A stretch of DNA of 50,013 nt from contig MGOZ01000041.1 of NCBI GenBank assembly GCA_001797285.1, positions 17,269-67,281 on the forward strand, written 5' to 3'. Below the pieces are notes generated by a model. That model was not told the origin of the DNA and did not search any database. It saw only the letters and a program-made list of their open reading frames with translations. The position numbers were made by a program, and so were the translations under genes. Positions 18,747 through 26,781 of this stretch are shown here, piece by piece. The first letter of the stretch is position 1. Each line of letters begins with the position of its first letter. This stretch comes from Coxiella sp. RIFCSPHIGHO2_12_FULL_42_15. Lineage in GTDB: Bacteria; Pseudomonadota; Gammaproteobacteria; Coxiellales; Coxiellaceae.

Positions 18747-19541
18747 TTATCCTTTGGCTTTCACATAAATCGGTGCATAAGGCGCCGATTGCACGAGCTC
18801 TAATAGTGATTGTCGAATCAACTCCAACAACGCAATTAAGGTAACCACAACACCCATACGACCTTCTTCCACTTTAAAAAGGGACGTAAACGCCGTGAAT
18901 TGTTCATGAGTTATGGTAGCCAGTACGTGTGACATACGTTCTCGAATCGACAAAGGTTCACGTTCAACGTAATGCCTGGAATACAGCTTAGCACGTTGCA
19001 TAACTTCTTTTAGTGCATCCAACACATCCACCAAAGCAACGCCAGGGTGAATTTCCTCAACTTCAAACACCGGTGCCATTGCTTGTGCGACGTAGTAATC
19101 CCGCTCTGCTCGCGGCAGCGCATCTAACGCTTGTGCGGCTTTTTGGAATCGTTCATATTCTTGCAAACGGCGAATCAGTTCCACGCGTGGATCTTCTTCC
19201 AACCCTTCATCCGGTTGGGAATGCGGTAATAGCATGCGTGATTTTATTTCAGCAAGCATCGCGGCCATCAATAAATATTCAGCCGCCAATTCGAGTTGCA
19301 ATTCTTGCATCAGTTCAACATATTGCATGTATTGGTGGGTAATATCTGCAATGGGAATATCGAGAATATCCAGGTTATGTTTTTTAATGAGGTACAATAA
19401 TAAGTCCAATGGGCCTTCAAAAGCTTCAAGGAAAATTCGTAATGCATCAGGGGGGATATAAAGATCTTGAGGCAGTTCAGCTAGGATCTCGCCTTTTATC
19501 CGGACTTCTTTATGGGACAAGGTATCGGCTTGGGTTTGCAT
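18747..19541 (-). CDS. scpA: Segregation and condensation protein A
   Basis: The kleisin subunit of the SMC-ScpAB condensin, needed for chromosome compaction. The 264 residues include FEGPLDLLLYLIKKHNLDILDIPIADI (family signature, about 39-65), YLLMAAMLAEIKSRMLLP near 88, and the C-terminal winged helix VVTLIALLELIRQ near 230. The N-terminal 30 residues before the core are variable. It is first in the scpA-scpB-rluB operon. Upstream lies a 180-bp gap with a repeat fragment and then yciO in the same direction. Confidence 0.95.
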   Translation of the reverse strand: MQTQADTLSHKEVRIKGEILAELPQDLYIPPDALRIFLEAFEGPLDLLLYLIKKHNLDILDIPIADITHQYMQYVELMQELQLELAAEYLLMAAMLAEIKSRMLLPHSQPDEGLEEDPRVELIRRLQEYERFQKAAQALDALPRAERDYYVAQAMAPVFEVEEIHPGVALVDVLDALKEVMQRAKLYSRHYVEREPLSIRERMSHVLATITHEQFTAFTSLFKVEEGRMGVVVTLIALLELIRQSLLELVQSAPYAPIYVKAKG

Positions 19542-19617
19542 ATCTCTTATTCAGTCAACAACATACCTTTCGCATCATACCTTAACCAATGAGACACATC
19601 AAATAAAAATTCCAGCA

Positions 19618-19678
19618 GATGACAGCCACACGAAGTGCCCTGCCACCAACCCTCGCAGTTCGATGTGAAATATCCAGG
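19618..19678. repeat. Mosaic fragment of the dispersed inverted-repeat element
   Basis: The left part (GATGACAGCCACACGAAGTG then CCCTGCC) matches the outer section of the right half of the whole element at 29656-29852. The right part (ACCCTCGCAGTTCGATGTG then AAATATCCAGG) matches the outer section of the other half. It looks like an element that lost its centre. It lies between scpA and yciO. Confidence 0.6.
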
Positions 19679-19721
19679 ATAGGCACCCGTTATATCAACG
19701 CAAGGCGACACCTTCTCTAAT

Positions 19722-20336
19722 TTATCCATTGAGAGAATAGCTTCCCTGTCGAATGACCGTAGGTATCCCATTGATCAAATCAATCACGGTGGTATGAGTG
19801 GCTGTCATTGTCCCAACGCTGACCATAATATCAATCTGTTTATGGTATTTAGAAAAAATCTCCTCAGGATCCAAAAGCGGCCACGTCTTTTCAAACTCAT
19901 CCACACTCACACTCATCAATGGGGCTGAGAAAGCATGCAATATCGCCATCATGGAGGGACTTTGCGGAATCCGAATACCGACCGTTTTACGACGAGGATG
20001 CAGCAAGCGTTTGGGCACTTCTTTTGTTGCTGACAAAATAAACGTGAGTGGCGCCGGAATATGTGCTTTTAAAAATCGAAACGCCGGATTATTGATATGG
20101 CCATAGACCGCGGCTTCGGCTAAATCCCGGCAAAGTACCGTAAAAAAGTGCTTATCCTCTAAATTCCGGATACGACGGATACGCTCCAGTGGTTCTTTTT
20201 CTCCCAGAGGACAACACAAAGAATATCCACTGTCCGTCGGTAGTATGGCAACCCCTCCTTGCTTTAATATCTCAACCACTTGCTTGACCAAACGGGCTTG
20301 AGGATTTTCTGGATGTATGCATAATAACCTTATCAA
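19722..20336 (-). CDS. yciO: YciO/YrdC-family protein (threonylcarbamoyl-AMP synthase-like)
   Basis: The family makes threonylcarbamoyl-AMP for tRNA t6A modification (TsaC/Sua5), or is the related YciO branch of less certain role. The sequence follows E. coli YciO closely: IHPENPQARLVKQ, GGVAILPTDSGYSLCC, ERIRRIRNLEDKHFFTVLCRDL (split), FRFLKAHIPAPLTFIL, RRKTVGIRIP and TTVIDLINGIPTVIRQG. An ATG at 20393 would add a 19-residue leader without a ribosome-binding site. A TTG at 20336 has AGGAGAGG upstream and gives MIRLLCIHPENP, matching the YciO start and its length (204 versus about 206 residues). I therefore choose TTG. Confidence 0.88.
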   Translation of the reverse strand: MIRLLCIHPENPQARLVKQVVEILKQGGVAILPTDSGYSLCCPLGEKEPLERIRRIRNLEDKHFFTVLCRDLAEAAVYGHINNPAFRFLKAHIPAPLTFILSATKEVPKRLLHPRRKTVGIRIPQSPSMMAILHAFSAPLMSVSVDEFEKTWPLLDPEEIFSKYHKQIDIMVSVGTMTATHTTVIDLINGIPTVIRQGSYSLNG

Positions 20337-20423
20337 AGGCCTCTCCTGCGCGAGAAGTTCAGCGAGAATCGCTGATATACTGTATAATGCCATTTTAAGA
20401 TTTAACAGTCCAACGAGAACACC

Positions 20424-20957
20424 ATGAAATTTTTATTTGATTATTTCCCTATTATCATCTTTTTTCTTTCTTATAAATTTTGGAATATCTTTGTTGCTAC
20501 CGCTCTTACCATGGCGGCTTCCATACTGCAAGTTGCTATTTACTGGCTCATGCACCGCCGTTTTGAAAAATTTCACATTATCACGATGATCTTTATTTTG
20601 ATTTTAGGCACTTTCACGTTAGCATTTCATAATGCCATTTTCATCAAATGGAAACCCAGCATTGTTTATTGGATTTTTAGTATCGTTTTGCTGGGAAGCC
20701 AATACATTGGCTCAAAATCTTTAATTCATCGCATGTTAGACGAAAAAATTTCACTGCCTTTAAAAATTTGGCAGCGCATCAATCTCAGCTGGGCGGTTTT
20801 CTTTTTTCTTCTTGGGCTGTTGAATATTTACGTTGTCTACCATTACGATACGAATACGTGGGTAAATTTCAAATTATTTGGCACACTAATTTTGATGGTT
20901 CTTTTCATTTTCATACAAGCACTCTACATCTCCAAGCACATGCAGCAAGCGAGGTAA
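20424..20957 (+). CDS. yciB: Inner-membrane-spanning protein YciB (septation protein A)
   Basis: An inner-membrane protein linked to cell-envelope integrity and septation. The 177 residues form about five hydrophobic segments and carry the family patterns FDYFPIIIFFLSYK at the start, ATALTMAASILQVAIYW (28-44), FTLAFHNAIFIKWKPSIVYWIF (split) near 72-93, and RINLSWAVFFFLLGLLNIYV near 117, typical of IspA/YciB. The ATG has only a weak ribosome-binding site. It is followed after 3 bp by yciI. A TATAAT at 20382-20387 stands close upstream and may be its -10 box. Confidence 0.95.
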   Translation: MKFLFDYFPIIIFFLSYKFWNIFVATALTMAASILQVAIYWLMHRRFEKFHIITMIFILILGTFTLAFHNAIFIKWKPSIVYWIFSIVLLGSQYIGSKSLIHRMLDEKISLPLKIWQRINLSWAVFFFLLGLLNIYVVYHYDTNTWVNFKLFGTLILMVLFIFIQALYISKHMQQAR

Positions 20958-20960
20958 GAT

Positions 20961-21266
20961 ATGTATTATGCGATTTATTGCATTGATCACAATGATAGCC
21001 GAGAAAAGCGTCGCAGCGTACGGCAAGCGCATTTGCAACGTTTACTGGAGCTTGAAAAAGAAGATCGTTTATTAATTGCAGGGCCTCTTCTACAAAAAGA
21101 TCATGACGAAAACATGACGTTTGGCGCAACCGGTTCCTTGATCGTTGCTGAATTTAATGATCTTGAAACGGCGAAAGTCTGGGCTGCCGCAGATCCTTAC
21201 GTTACCGCCGATGTTTACGAACGAGTGACTATTTTACCCTTTAAAAAAATACTTCCAAATGAATAA
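20961..21266 (+). CDS. yciI: YciI-family protein
   Basis: A small ferredoxin-like fold protein (101 residues) of unsettled enzymatic role. Family features are YYAIYCIDHNDSREKRRSVRQAHLQRL (split), RLLIAGPL near residue 35, GSLIVAEFNDLETAKVWAAADPY near 58-80, and the conserved His and Asp of the presumed active site (H24 and D78 region). It begins 3 bp after yciB with a GAGG ribosome-binding site and overlaps bolA by 8 bp, so yciB-yciI-bolA is an operon, as in related genomes. Confidence 0.93.
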   Translation: MYYAIYCIDHNDSREKRRSVRQAHLQRLLELEKEDRLLIAGPLLQKDHDENMTFGATGSLIVAEFNDLETAKVWAAADPYVTADVYERVTILPFKKILPNE

Positions 21267-21534
21267 TCAAGAACGCCTTAAAGCGATTAAGGCATGTTTA
21301 CAACGTGCGTTTCAACCTACCGTTTTAGAAGTTACTGATGAAAGCCATTTGCATGCCAAACACGAAGGCGCTAAAACTGGAAAGGGACATTTTTCGGTGA
21401 CCATCACTTCAACCGCTTTTACAGGAAAAACGCGAACAGAACAACATCGATTGATTTATGCAGCACTCGGTGATCTCATGAAAAATGAAATCCATGCACT
21501 ACGTATTACCTGTAAAACGTTAAGCAATTTTTAA
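21259..21534 (+). CDS. bolA: BolA-family protein
   Basis: BolA proteins bind monothiol glutaredoxins and [2Fe-2S] clusters, and some regulate stress and envelope genes. The 91 residues contain VLEVTDESHLHAKHEG (the central His pair region), KTGKGHFSVTITSTAFTGKT and RLIYAALGDLMKNEIHALRIT. These match the BolA signature with H of GHF and H of EIHAL conserved. It overlaps yciI and is the last gene of the operon; a stem-loop follows. Confidence 0.94.
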   Translation: MNNQERLKAIKACLQRAFQPTVLEVTDESHLHAKHEGAKTGKGHFSVTITSTAFTGKTRTEQHRLIYAALGDLMKNEIHALRITCKTLSNF

Positions 21535-21542
21535 CTTGATTT

Positions 21543-21568
21543 CCCGCGGCTTGCCACGGGGATTTTTA
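21543..21568 (+). terminator. Stem-loop with T-run between convergent bolA and MFS genes
   Basis: CCCGCGGC-TT-GCCACGGG (one C-A mismatch, a G-U wobble on the opposite strand) is followed by GATTTTTATT. It directly follows bolA and fits an intrinsic terminator reading rightward. Nearly the same hairpin occurs at 24702-24720 and 38386-38405. Confidence 0.65.
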
Positions 21569-22783
21569 TTCTCGCACAAAATAACTTAAAATCACCGCAC
21601 CTAAAGACCCGCACGGCAAAATAATAAAAGCCAACTGATAATGATTCATCGGACTCATCATCAACAAATGCATCAACCACCCAATCAACCATGTCACGCT
21701 ACTGGCCAGCAACATAATGAAATTGACGATACCAAACACTTTGCCGACATGCTGCTTTGGTACCATTTGTCGCGTCAACGATAACACCACGACTAAAGAA
21801 GATGAAAAAAATCCTAATAAACTTAAAAAAACACTGAGATCAGCCACAGAAAGATCGGGAACGTATAGCACGATTGATAATAAAATAGTGACTCCCACTG
21901 CACCCATCGTTAAAATTAACTGATGCAAACCGGTACGATCATACACCCAACCAACAATAGGAGCACCAATCGCAAATCCTAAAAACAACAGACTCATTTG
22001 CAAAGCCGCAATCTCTTGTGAGAAATAACGCGTTTGTTTTAAAAATCCAATCCCCCAAGATTCTGCAAAACCAACAATCGGTAAATAAAGTAATGCGCCA
22101 ATAATACATTGGATTAACAAGGTGGTATTCAACAAATATTCTTTCAACTGAAAAAAATCGTGTTTCAAAGAAAATGTTGGATGATTTTCTCGGTGTTTTT
22201 TAGATGACGGGTGTCGAAATGAAGAATGCCAAATAACAAAAATTATCCCTAGGGTGGCCAGTAAATAACACATCAGACGCCAACCCCACGCTTTCATAAA
22301 AAAAATCAACGCACAATCCATCATCCAACCACCCAGCATGCCAACACAGATAATAATTCCCAGATAAAAAGTAAAATGCCGCAACGGCAACCGCACACAA
22401 ATGGCTTTCAATATCGTCACAAAAACAAAAGCGGCACCCACACCCATCATCATTCGACCCAGTGTTGCCAACCAAAACGAATAGGCATTCGCAAATAAAC
22501 AACATCCTCCCGCACACAACAATAAAGCAACAATCATGAGATACATCAAATGGTATCGGTCTACTAAAACTCCTGCGACCAATTGCAAAGGTACATATAA
22601 CAAATAGTAAGAAGCACAGATCGCCCCAAAAGATAAAAAAGACAATTGATACGCTTGACGAATCTCTTCACCGATGACACTGGGCATAACCCTTAATAAA
22701 CTTTCATAAAGATAAAAGAGCGCAAGACCCACACAAAAAAACACGGGGAGATACTGACGGGGCTGCCGAAGCGCAGTAAACAT
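21566..22783 (-). CDS. Major facilitator superfamily transporter
   Basis: A twelve-helix MFS permease of about 405 residues in the inner membrane; the substrate cannot be read. Characteristic are GVLVDRYHLMYLMI near residue 60 (the G-x-x-x-D-R/K motif between helices 2 and 3), GRMMMGVGAAFVFVTILKA near 95, and GFAIGAPIVGWVYDRTGLH near 250, the equivalent loop in the second half. Related MFS proteins are abundant in Legionellales. The open frame starts upstream, but ATG 22783 has AAGGAG 6 nt ahead and gives MFTALRQPRQYLPVFF, so I use it. Its stop overlaps the terminator of bolA. Confidence 0.9.
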   Translation of the reverse strand: MFTALRQPRQYLPVFFCVGLALFYLYESLLRVMPSVIGEEIRQAYQLSFLSFGAICASYYLLYVPLQLVAGVLVDRYHLMYLMIVALLLCAGGCCLFANAYSFWLATLGRMMMGVGAAFVFVTILKAICVRLPLRHFTFYLGIIICVGMLGGWMMDCALIFFMKAWGWRLMCYLLATLGIIFVIWHSSFRHPSSKKHRENHPTFSLKHDFFQLKEYLLNTTLLIQCIIGALLYLPIVGFAESWGIGFLKQTRYFSQEIAALQMSLLFLGFAIGAPIVGWVYDRTGLHQLILTMGAVGVTILLSIVLYVPDLSVADLSVFLSLLGFFSSSLVVVLSLTRQMVPKQHVGKVFGIVNFIMLLASSVTWLIGWLMHLLMMSPMNHYQLAFIILPCGSLGAVILSYFVRE

Positions 22784-22939
22784 AAAAAACTCCTTCATCC
22801 TGATGAATGACCCCACCATCCTAGCGGTTTGCATCCCCCACAGCAATTTAGGGGGGGAGTCTCGGATTGCGGCAGGACCCGCGTTATCCTTTTTTCATGA
22901 AAGAAGTTGTAAAAGTGATTTCGCACATGTTCCATGTGC

Positions 22940-22969
22940 TTGCATTTCAGTGTCAATTTAAGATATAGT
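22940..22969 (+). promoter_or_regulatory. Candidate promoter of rpmE
   Basis: TTGCAT (22940-22945) and TATAGT (22964-22969) are 18 bp apart and end 34 bp before the rpmE start codon. Both hexamers are near consensus for the main sigma factor. The region is the divergent gap between the MFS gene and rpmE. Confidence 0.45.
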
Positions 22970-23003
22970 TTCCAGCTCAATTTAGGTGTGAGGACTGACA
23001 ACC

Positions 23004-23216
23004 ATGCAAAGCAATATTCATCCAAAATATGAAGAAATTACAGTAAATTGTAGCTGCGGCAACAGTTTTAAGACTGCTTCTACTTTATGCCGATCCTTAC
23101 ACTTGGAAATTTGCGCGAATTGCCACCCCTTCTACTCCGGCAAGCAAAAGATTGTAGACTCGGCGGGTATTGTTGATAAATTCCATAAAAAATATGCGAA
23201 ACGCGGCAAGAAATAG
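23004..23216 (+). CDS. rpmE: 50S ribosomal protein L31
   Basis: L31 sits in the central protuberance and bridges to the small subunit. The 70-residue protein is the zinc-containing C+ form, with C16 and C18, then C37 and C40 arranged as in E. coli RpmE (VNCSCGNSF ... [15 protein letters not shown]). The C-terminal [15 protein letters not shown] is typical. The ATG is preceded by GAGG. It is monocistronic and convergent with dusA. Confidence 0.96.
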   Translation: MQSNIHPKYEEITVNCSCGNSFKTASTLCRSLHLEICANCHPFYSGKQKIVDSAGIVDKFHKKYAKRGKK

Positions 23217-23225
23217 ACGGTTCCC

Positions 23226-24215
23226 TCATGGTCGTGGATCGCCATATACGAAATGGAGCGCTTGCTGTATCACCTCAGTACCACGCCCATCTAATCCGCC
23301 ATGTTCGCTCAAGTACCGCCGCCATAAACGCGCCCCCGCACACCCCTGAAAAAGGCCAACCAAATGGCGTGTCATTGCTCTTAACTTGACCCCTGCTCCT
23401 AATTGCATAGCCACATAAGGTAAGTAAGCCAATACCACCGCCTTAATGCTGGGACTTGTCGCTTCTGCGCCAAAAAACAGTTGATCAGCCTCGGCAAAAA
23501 GCCATGGGTTTGCATAGGCGGCTCGGCCCATCATCACCCCATCCACCTGCATAAGATGTTGCTTGACCTCCATTAATGAGCTAATCCCCCCATTAATAAT
23601 GAATTCCATCTGCGGGAAATCCTTTTTCAACGCATACACGACCTCATAATGGAGTGGTGGAATCGTACGATTCTCACGAGGACTGAGGCCATTCAACCAG
23701 GCCTTGCGCGCATGAACGATGAAAGTTTGGCAACCTGCATCCGCAACCGACAGAATAAAATTGACTAATGCAGAATATGTGTCTTGATCGTCCACTCCAA
23801 TGCGACACTTGACCGTCACAGGAATTTTAACTGCCTGTTGCATGGCATTGACACATTCAGCAACCAATGCAGGCTGTTTCATCAGGCACGCCCCAAATTG
23901 ACCCGCCTGAACTCGATCACTGGGACAACCCACGTTAAGATTCACCTCGTCATAACCAAAATCTTGCGCAATTAAAGCACTATCCGCTAACGCCTTAGGA
24001 TCACATCCCCCGAGTTGCAAAGCGATAGGATGTTCCGCCGGGTGAAAACCCAGTAGATGGTGGCGATCACCGTGGATAACAGCACTGGTCGTCACCATTT
24101 CGGTATAAAGTAATACCTGGCGACTTATTAAGCGTAGCAAATAGCGAAAATGACGATCGGTGCAACCCATCATAGGCGCTATTGAAAGTTGTCGTTGGAG
24201 AGCTGGGCTTTTCAT
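23226..24215 (-). CDS. dusA: tRNA-dihydrouridine synthase A
   Basis: An FMN- and NADPH-dependent enzyme that reduces uridines 20/20a in the tRNA D-loop. The roughly 329 residues follow the DusA branch: LSIAPMMGCTDRHFRYLLR, GGCDPKALADSA, GYDEVNLNVGCPSDRVQAGQFGACLM (split; catalytic Cys in VGCPS), VKCRIGVDD, FIVHARKAWLNGLSP, and INGGI near residue 208. The frame extends to 24275, but those 20 residues come from a repeat element. ATG 24215 gives the normal start MKSPALQRQLSIAP. A TATAAT hexamer stands only 6 bp before this ATG, which would give a nearly leaderless mRNA. Confidence 0.94.
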   Translation of the reverse strand: MKSPALQRQLSIAPMMGCTDRHFRYLLRLISRQVLLYTEMVTTSAVIHGDRHHLLGFHPAEHPIALQLGGCDPKALADSALIAQDFGYDEVNLNVGCPSDRVQAGQFGACLMKQPALVAECVNAMQQAVKIPVTVKCRIGVDDQDTYSALVNFILSVADAGCQTFIVHARKAWLNGLSPRENRTIPPLHYEVVYALKKDFPQMEFIINGGISSLMEVKQHLMQVDGVMMGRAAYANPWLFAEADQLFFGAEATSPSIKAVVLAYLPYVAMQLGAGVKLRAMTRHLVGLFQGCAGARLWRRYLSEHGGLDGRGTEVIQQALHFVYGDPRP

Positions 24216-24227
24216 GATCACATTATA

Positions 24228-24319
24228 GATGTGCGTCCCTGAAAACAAAAGACCTTCCCGTTGGCGGCAGGGCACTTCCTGTGGACGCCGTCTTCAAAAA
24301 CCAACATGAAATATCCAGG
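24228..24319 (-). repeat. Half copy of the dispersed inverted-repeat element
   Basis: GATGTGCGTCCCTGAAAAC, the core ACCTTCCCGTTGGCGGCAGG and the end AACATGAAATATCCAGG match the right half of the whole element at 29656-29852 almost base for base. It fills the gap between dusA and the thyroglobulin-domain gene, touching the TAG stop of the latter and ending just before the -10 box of dusA. Confidence 0.85.
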
Positions 24320-24652
24320 CTAACGCTGCATCCGCTGGAGTAAACGCTTCCACCAATCCATAGGACATTGTTTAGGTTCATTGCCTTCTACAATCGTATT
24401 GGGCACTTTGGCACCATTGCGATGCACACACCAACAGGTGTTTTCATTCACATTGCATTGTACTTTATAAAAATGACCGTACAAGGTGCATTGAGGAATA
24501 TAAAGGTTAGCGGGTTTGGGCTGTAATTTTAATAAATGACTGCGTTGATACAAACAGGAACTCGGCTTTTTAATTTCAAACATGCGCTTGAATAAAATGC
24601 TCACGGCAAAAACCAAAACCAGTAACACAACAAAAATCACTGCATTGCGCAT
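24320..24652 (-). CDS. Membrane-anchored thyroglobulin type-1 domain protein
   Basis: A 110-residue protein with one N-terminal membrane segment (VIFVVLLVLVFAVSILF, residues 5-21) and then a cysteine-rich domain: C33, IPQC at about 53-56, G-x-x-x-x-x-QC at about 60-68, the hallmark CWCV at about 75-78, R-x-G and a final C near 98. This order (C ... C-x-x-x-G-x-x-x-x-x-QC ... CWCV-x-x-x-G ... C) is the thyroglobulin type-1 repeat of animals, where many copies inhibit papain-like cysteine proteases or bind other proteins. A single anchored copy in a bacterium is unusual. The domain should face the periplasm, where its disulfides could form. The ribosome-binding site GAGGG is at proper spacing. 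The function is inferred from the domain only. Confidence 0.8.
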   Translation of the reverse strand: MRNAVIFVVLLVLVFAVSILFKRMFEIKKPSSCLYQRSHLLKLQPKPANLYIPQCTLYGHFYKVQCNVNENTCWCVHRNGAKVPNTIVEGNEPKQCPMDWWKRLLQRMQR

Positions 24653-24701
24653 AATAATCCCTCATACTGCCTATTTTTCACTGACTCTATTTAACTGAAT
24701 T

Positions 24702-24720
24702 CCCAGCGGCTTGCCACGGG
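24702..24720. repeat. GC-rich hairpin downstream of purF
   Basis: CCCAGCGGC-TT-GCCACGGG followed by GATTTTTAATAATTTTTTTT is a variant of the hairpin at 21543-21560 and, in reverse, of 38386-38405. The T-rich side lies on the + strand, toward the purF stop, so it would act as a terminator only for rightward transcripts. For purF it gives a stem without a T-tail. Confidence 0.5.
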
Positions 24721-24725
24721 GATTT

Positions 24726-26201
24726 TTAATAATTTTTTTTTCGACGCCGCTGCGCCCATTCTGATAGAAAAGCTTTCGTTATCGAACCCACCCTATAATC
24801 TCCGGTGAAAATCGAATCTTCAAAACGCACTAGGCGCGCCTCATCGGATAACGCCGCTGCATTGATCGCTTCGTAAACTTGGTCGAGATCTTGATAAACC
24901 AACCAATCTGCCCCAATGATTTTCGCAATTTCATCGATGGAATGTCCGTGCGCCACCAGTTCATCCGAACTGGGAATATCAATGCCATAAATATTGGGAT
25001 AACACACCATCGGCGCAGCAGAAGCAAAATACACTTTCGAAGCACCCGCGTCACGCACCATTTGAATAATTTCTTGAGAGGTTGTTCCTCTCACAATCGA
25101 ATCATCCACCAATAATACTTTTTTCCCCGCCACTTCTTGGCGAATAGCATTTAATTTTAAACGAACTGAACTCCGTCGCAATTCCTGCCCAGGCATAATG
25201 AACGTGCGACCAATGTAACGATTTTTAACGATTCCTTCTGAAAAATGAATTCCTAATTCATGTGCTAATGCTAATGCAGGAATACGACTGGTATCCGGCA
25301 CCGGAATCACAACGCCAATATCATGATCCGGACGAAGGCGCACAATTTTTTCAGCTAATGCTTTCCCCAACCCTACGCGTGCTTGATAAACGGAGATATG
25401 GTCAATCACCGAATCAGGCCGCGCCAAATAAATATATTCGAAAATACACGGCGTATGCTGCAAGCAAGGCGCACATTGGAAACGATGCACTGCCCCATTT
25501 TTTTCAAAATACACCGCCTCTCCGGGTAGAACATCGGCAATAAATTCAAAACCTAATGCATCTAAAGCAATACTTTCGGAAGCAACCATATATTCTATAC
25601 CGGAAGATCGCTGTCGTTTGCCATAAACTAAAGGACGAATGCCGTTAGGATCTCGAAAAGCCACTAAACCATAATCATGAATCACCATCACGGCAGAATA
25701 AGCACCTTGCACACGACGATAAACAGCAGACAAAGCCGTAAATAATGCTTTTGGTGTTAACACGGTTTGACCCACACGCTGCAATTCGTGTGCCACAATA
25801 TTCAATAATATTTCTGAATCTGAATTCGTGTTTAAATGACGCAAATCGGCTTTAATTAAATCTTCCGTTAATTCATCGGTATTAATCAAATTACCATTGT
25901 GCACCAATCCCAAACCATAAGGTGAATTTACATAAAAAGGTTGTGATTCATCCGGGTTATCACTGCCCGCCGTAGGATAACGCACATGCCCAATGCCAAT
26001 TTTACCCGTTAATTTTAGCATGTGTTTTTGCCGTATGACATCGCGCACAAGACCATTACCTTTGCGCAAATTAAGACGACGACCGCTACTCGTGAGTATT
26101 CCAGCGGCATCTTGGCCTCGATGTTGAATAATCGTTAACGCATCAAATATGTCTTGATTGACCGAAATATCTTGCGTTATCACACCAACAATACCACACA
26201 T
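24726..26201 (-). CDS. purF: Amidophosphoribosyltransferase
   Basis: The first committed enzyme of purine synthesis: PRPP plus glutamine gives phosphoribosylamine. The 491 residues start MCGIVGV, with Cys2 as the glutaminase nucleophile after Met removal. IQHRGQDAAGI (27-37), GLGLVHNGNL, YGLVAFRDPNGIRPL (split) and the PRPP-binding loop VLLVDDSIVRGTTS near residue 355 are all canonical. It is the last gene of a leftward series that starts near fimV, in the cvpA-purF order seen in E. coli. A 40-bp gap separates it from cvpA. In E. coli the PurR repressor controls this pair; I did not find a clear PurR box. Confidence 0.97.
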   Translation of the reverse strand: MCGIVGVITQDISVNQDIFDALTIIQHRGQDAAGILTSSGRRLNLRKGNGLVRDVIRQKHMLKLTGKIGIGHVRYPTAGSDNPDESQPFYVNSPYGLGLVHNGNLINTDELTEDLIKADLRHLNTNSDSEILLNIVAHELQRVGQTVLTPKALFTALSAVYRRVQGAYSAVMVIHDYGLVAFRDPNGIRPLVYGKRQRSSGIEYMVASESIALDALGFEFIADVLPGEAVYFEKNGAVHRFQCAPCLQHTPCIFEYIYLARPDSVIDHISVYQARVGLGKALAEKIVRLRPDHDIGVVIPVPDTSRIPALALAHELGIHFSEGIVKNRYIGRTFIMPGQELRRSSVRLKLNAIRQEVAGKKVLLVDDSIVRGTTSQEIIQMVRDAGASKVYFASAAPMVCYPNIYGIDIPSSDELVAHGHSIDEIAKIIGADWLVYQDLDQVYEAINAAALSDEARLVRFEDSIFTGDYRVGSITKAFLSEWAQRRRKKNY

Positions 26202-26241
26202 GATAACCTCATTTTTAACTGGGGATTTTTAACTTGGAAAA

Positions 26242-26781
26242 CTACTGATGGATGCGGAAATCATTCGCAACCCACTGAGTGACTGCTTTCATTTTCTTCG
26301 GTAAAAAACCATTTAACCAAAAAAGGATGGGCTTAAAACGCGGTGCTAACGTCGATTGCTGTAACGCAAAACTATCGGCAATCGTACCTAAATTCGTTAG
26401 CATCAATAACATCACCGCAACAATCGCACCCCCACGTAAAGCACCAAAAAAAATTCCAATGAAACGATCCGTCAGCGACATTCCCGTTTTATTTAATAAC
26501 ATGTGAATCAACAGATTTACCAATAAACCTGCAAAAACAATCATCAAGAATAATGCAACAAAAGTAATGAAATAGCGCACGGCTTCAGAAGAAATCCACG
26601 GGGTAAAATAAGTTTGTAATACAATGGCATATTTCAATGAGACAATTAATCCAAGTATCCAAGCCATTAATGAAATGGCTTCGCGAATAAAACCACGAAA
26701 AAAACTAATCATCGTGGAAAAGGCAATGATACCGATAATTGCGTAGTCAATCCAATTTAAATGTTCTTGCGTTGATATCAT
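26242..26781 (-). CDS. cvpA: CvpA family membrane protein
   Basis: An inner-membrane protein named after colicin V production, with a role in envelope stress resistance. The 179 residues have four hydrophobic segments. Family patterns are NWIDYAIIGIIAFSTMISFFRGFIREAISL (split, about 9-38), WILGLIVSLKYA, and RFIGIFFGALRGGAIVAVMLLML near 108. It overlaps dedD by 4 bp (ATGA) and precedes purF, as in E. coli. Confidence 0.93.
   Translation of the reverse strand: MISTQEHLNWIDYAIIGIIAFSTMISFFRGFIREAISLMAWILGLIVSLKYAIVLQTYFTPWISSEAVRYFITFVALFLMIVFAGLLVNLLIHMLLNKTGMSLTDRFIGIFFGALRGGAIVAVMLLMLTNLGTIADSFALQQSTLAPRFKPILFWLNGFLPKKMKAVTQWVANDFRIHQ

Noticed and set aside
24216..24275. N-terminal extension of DusA
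   Set aside because: The 20 residues are read from a repeat element and lack a ribosome-binding site; DusA normally begins near MKSPALQRQLS.
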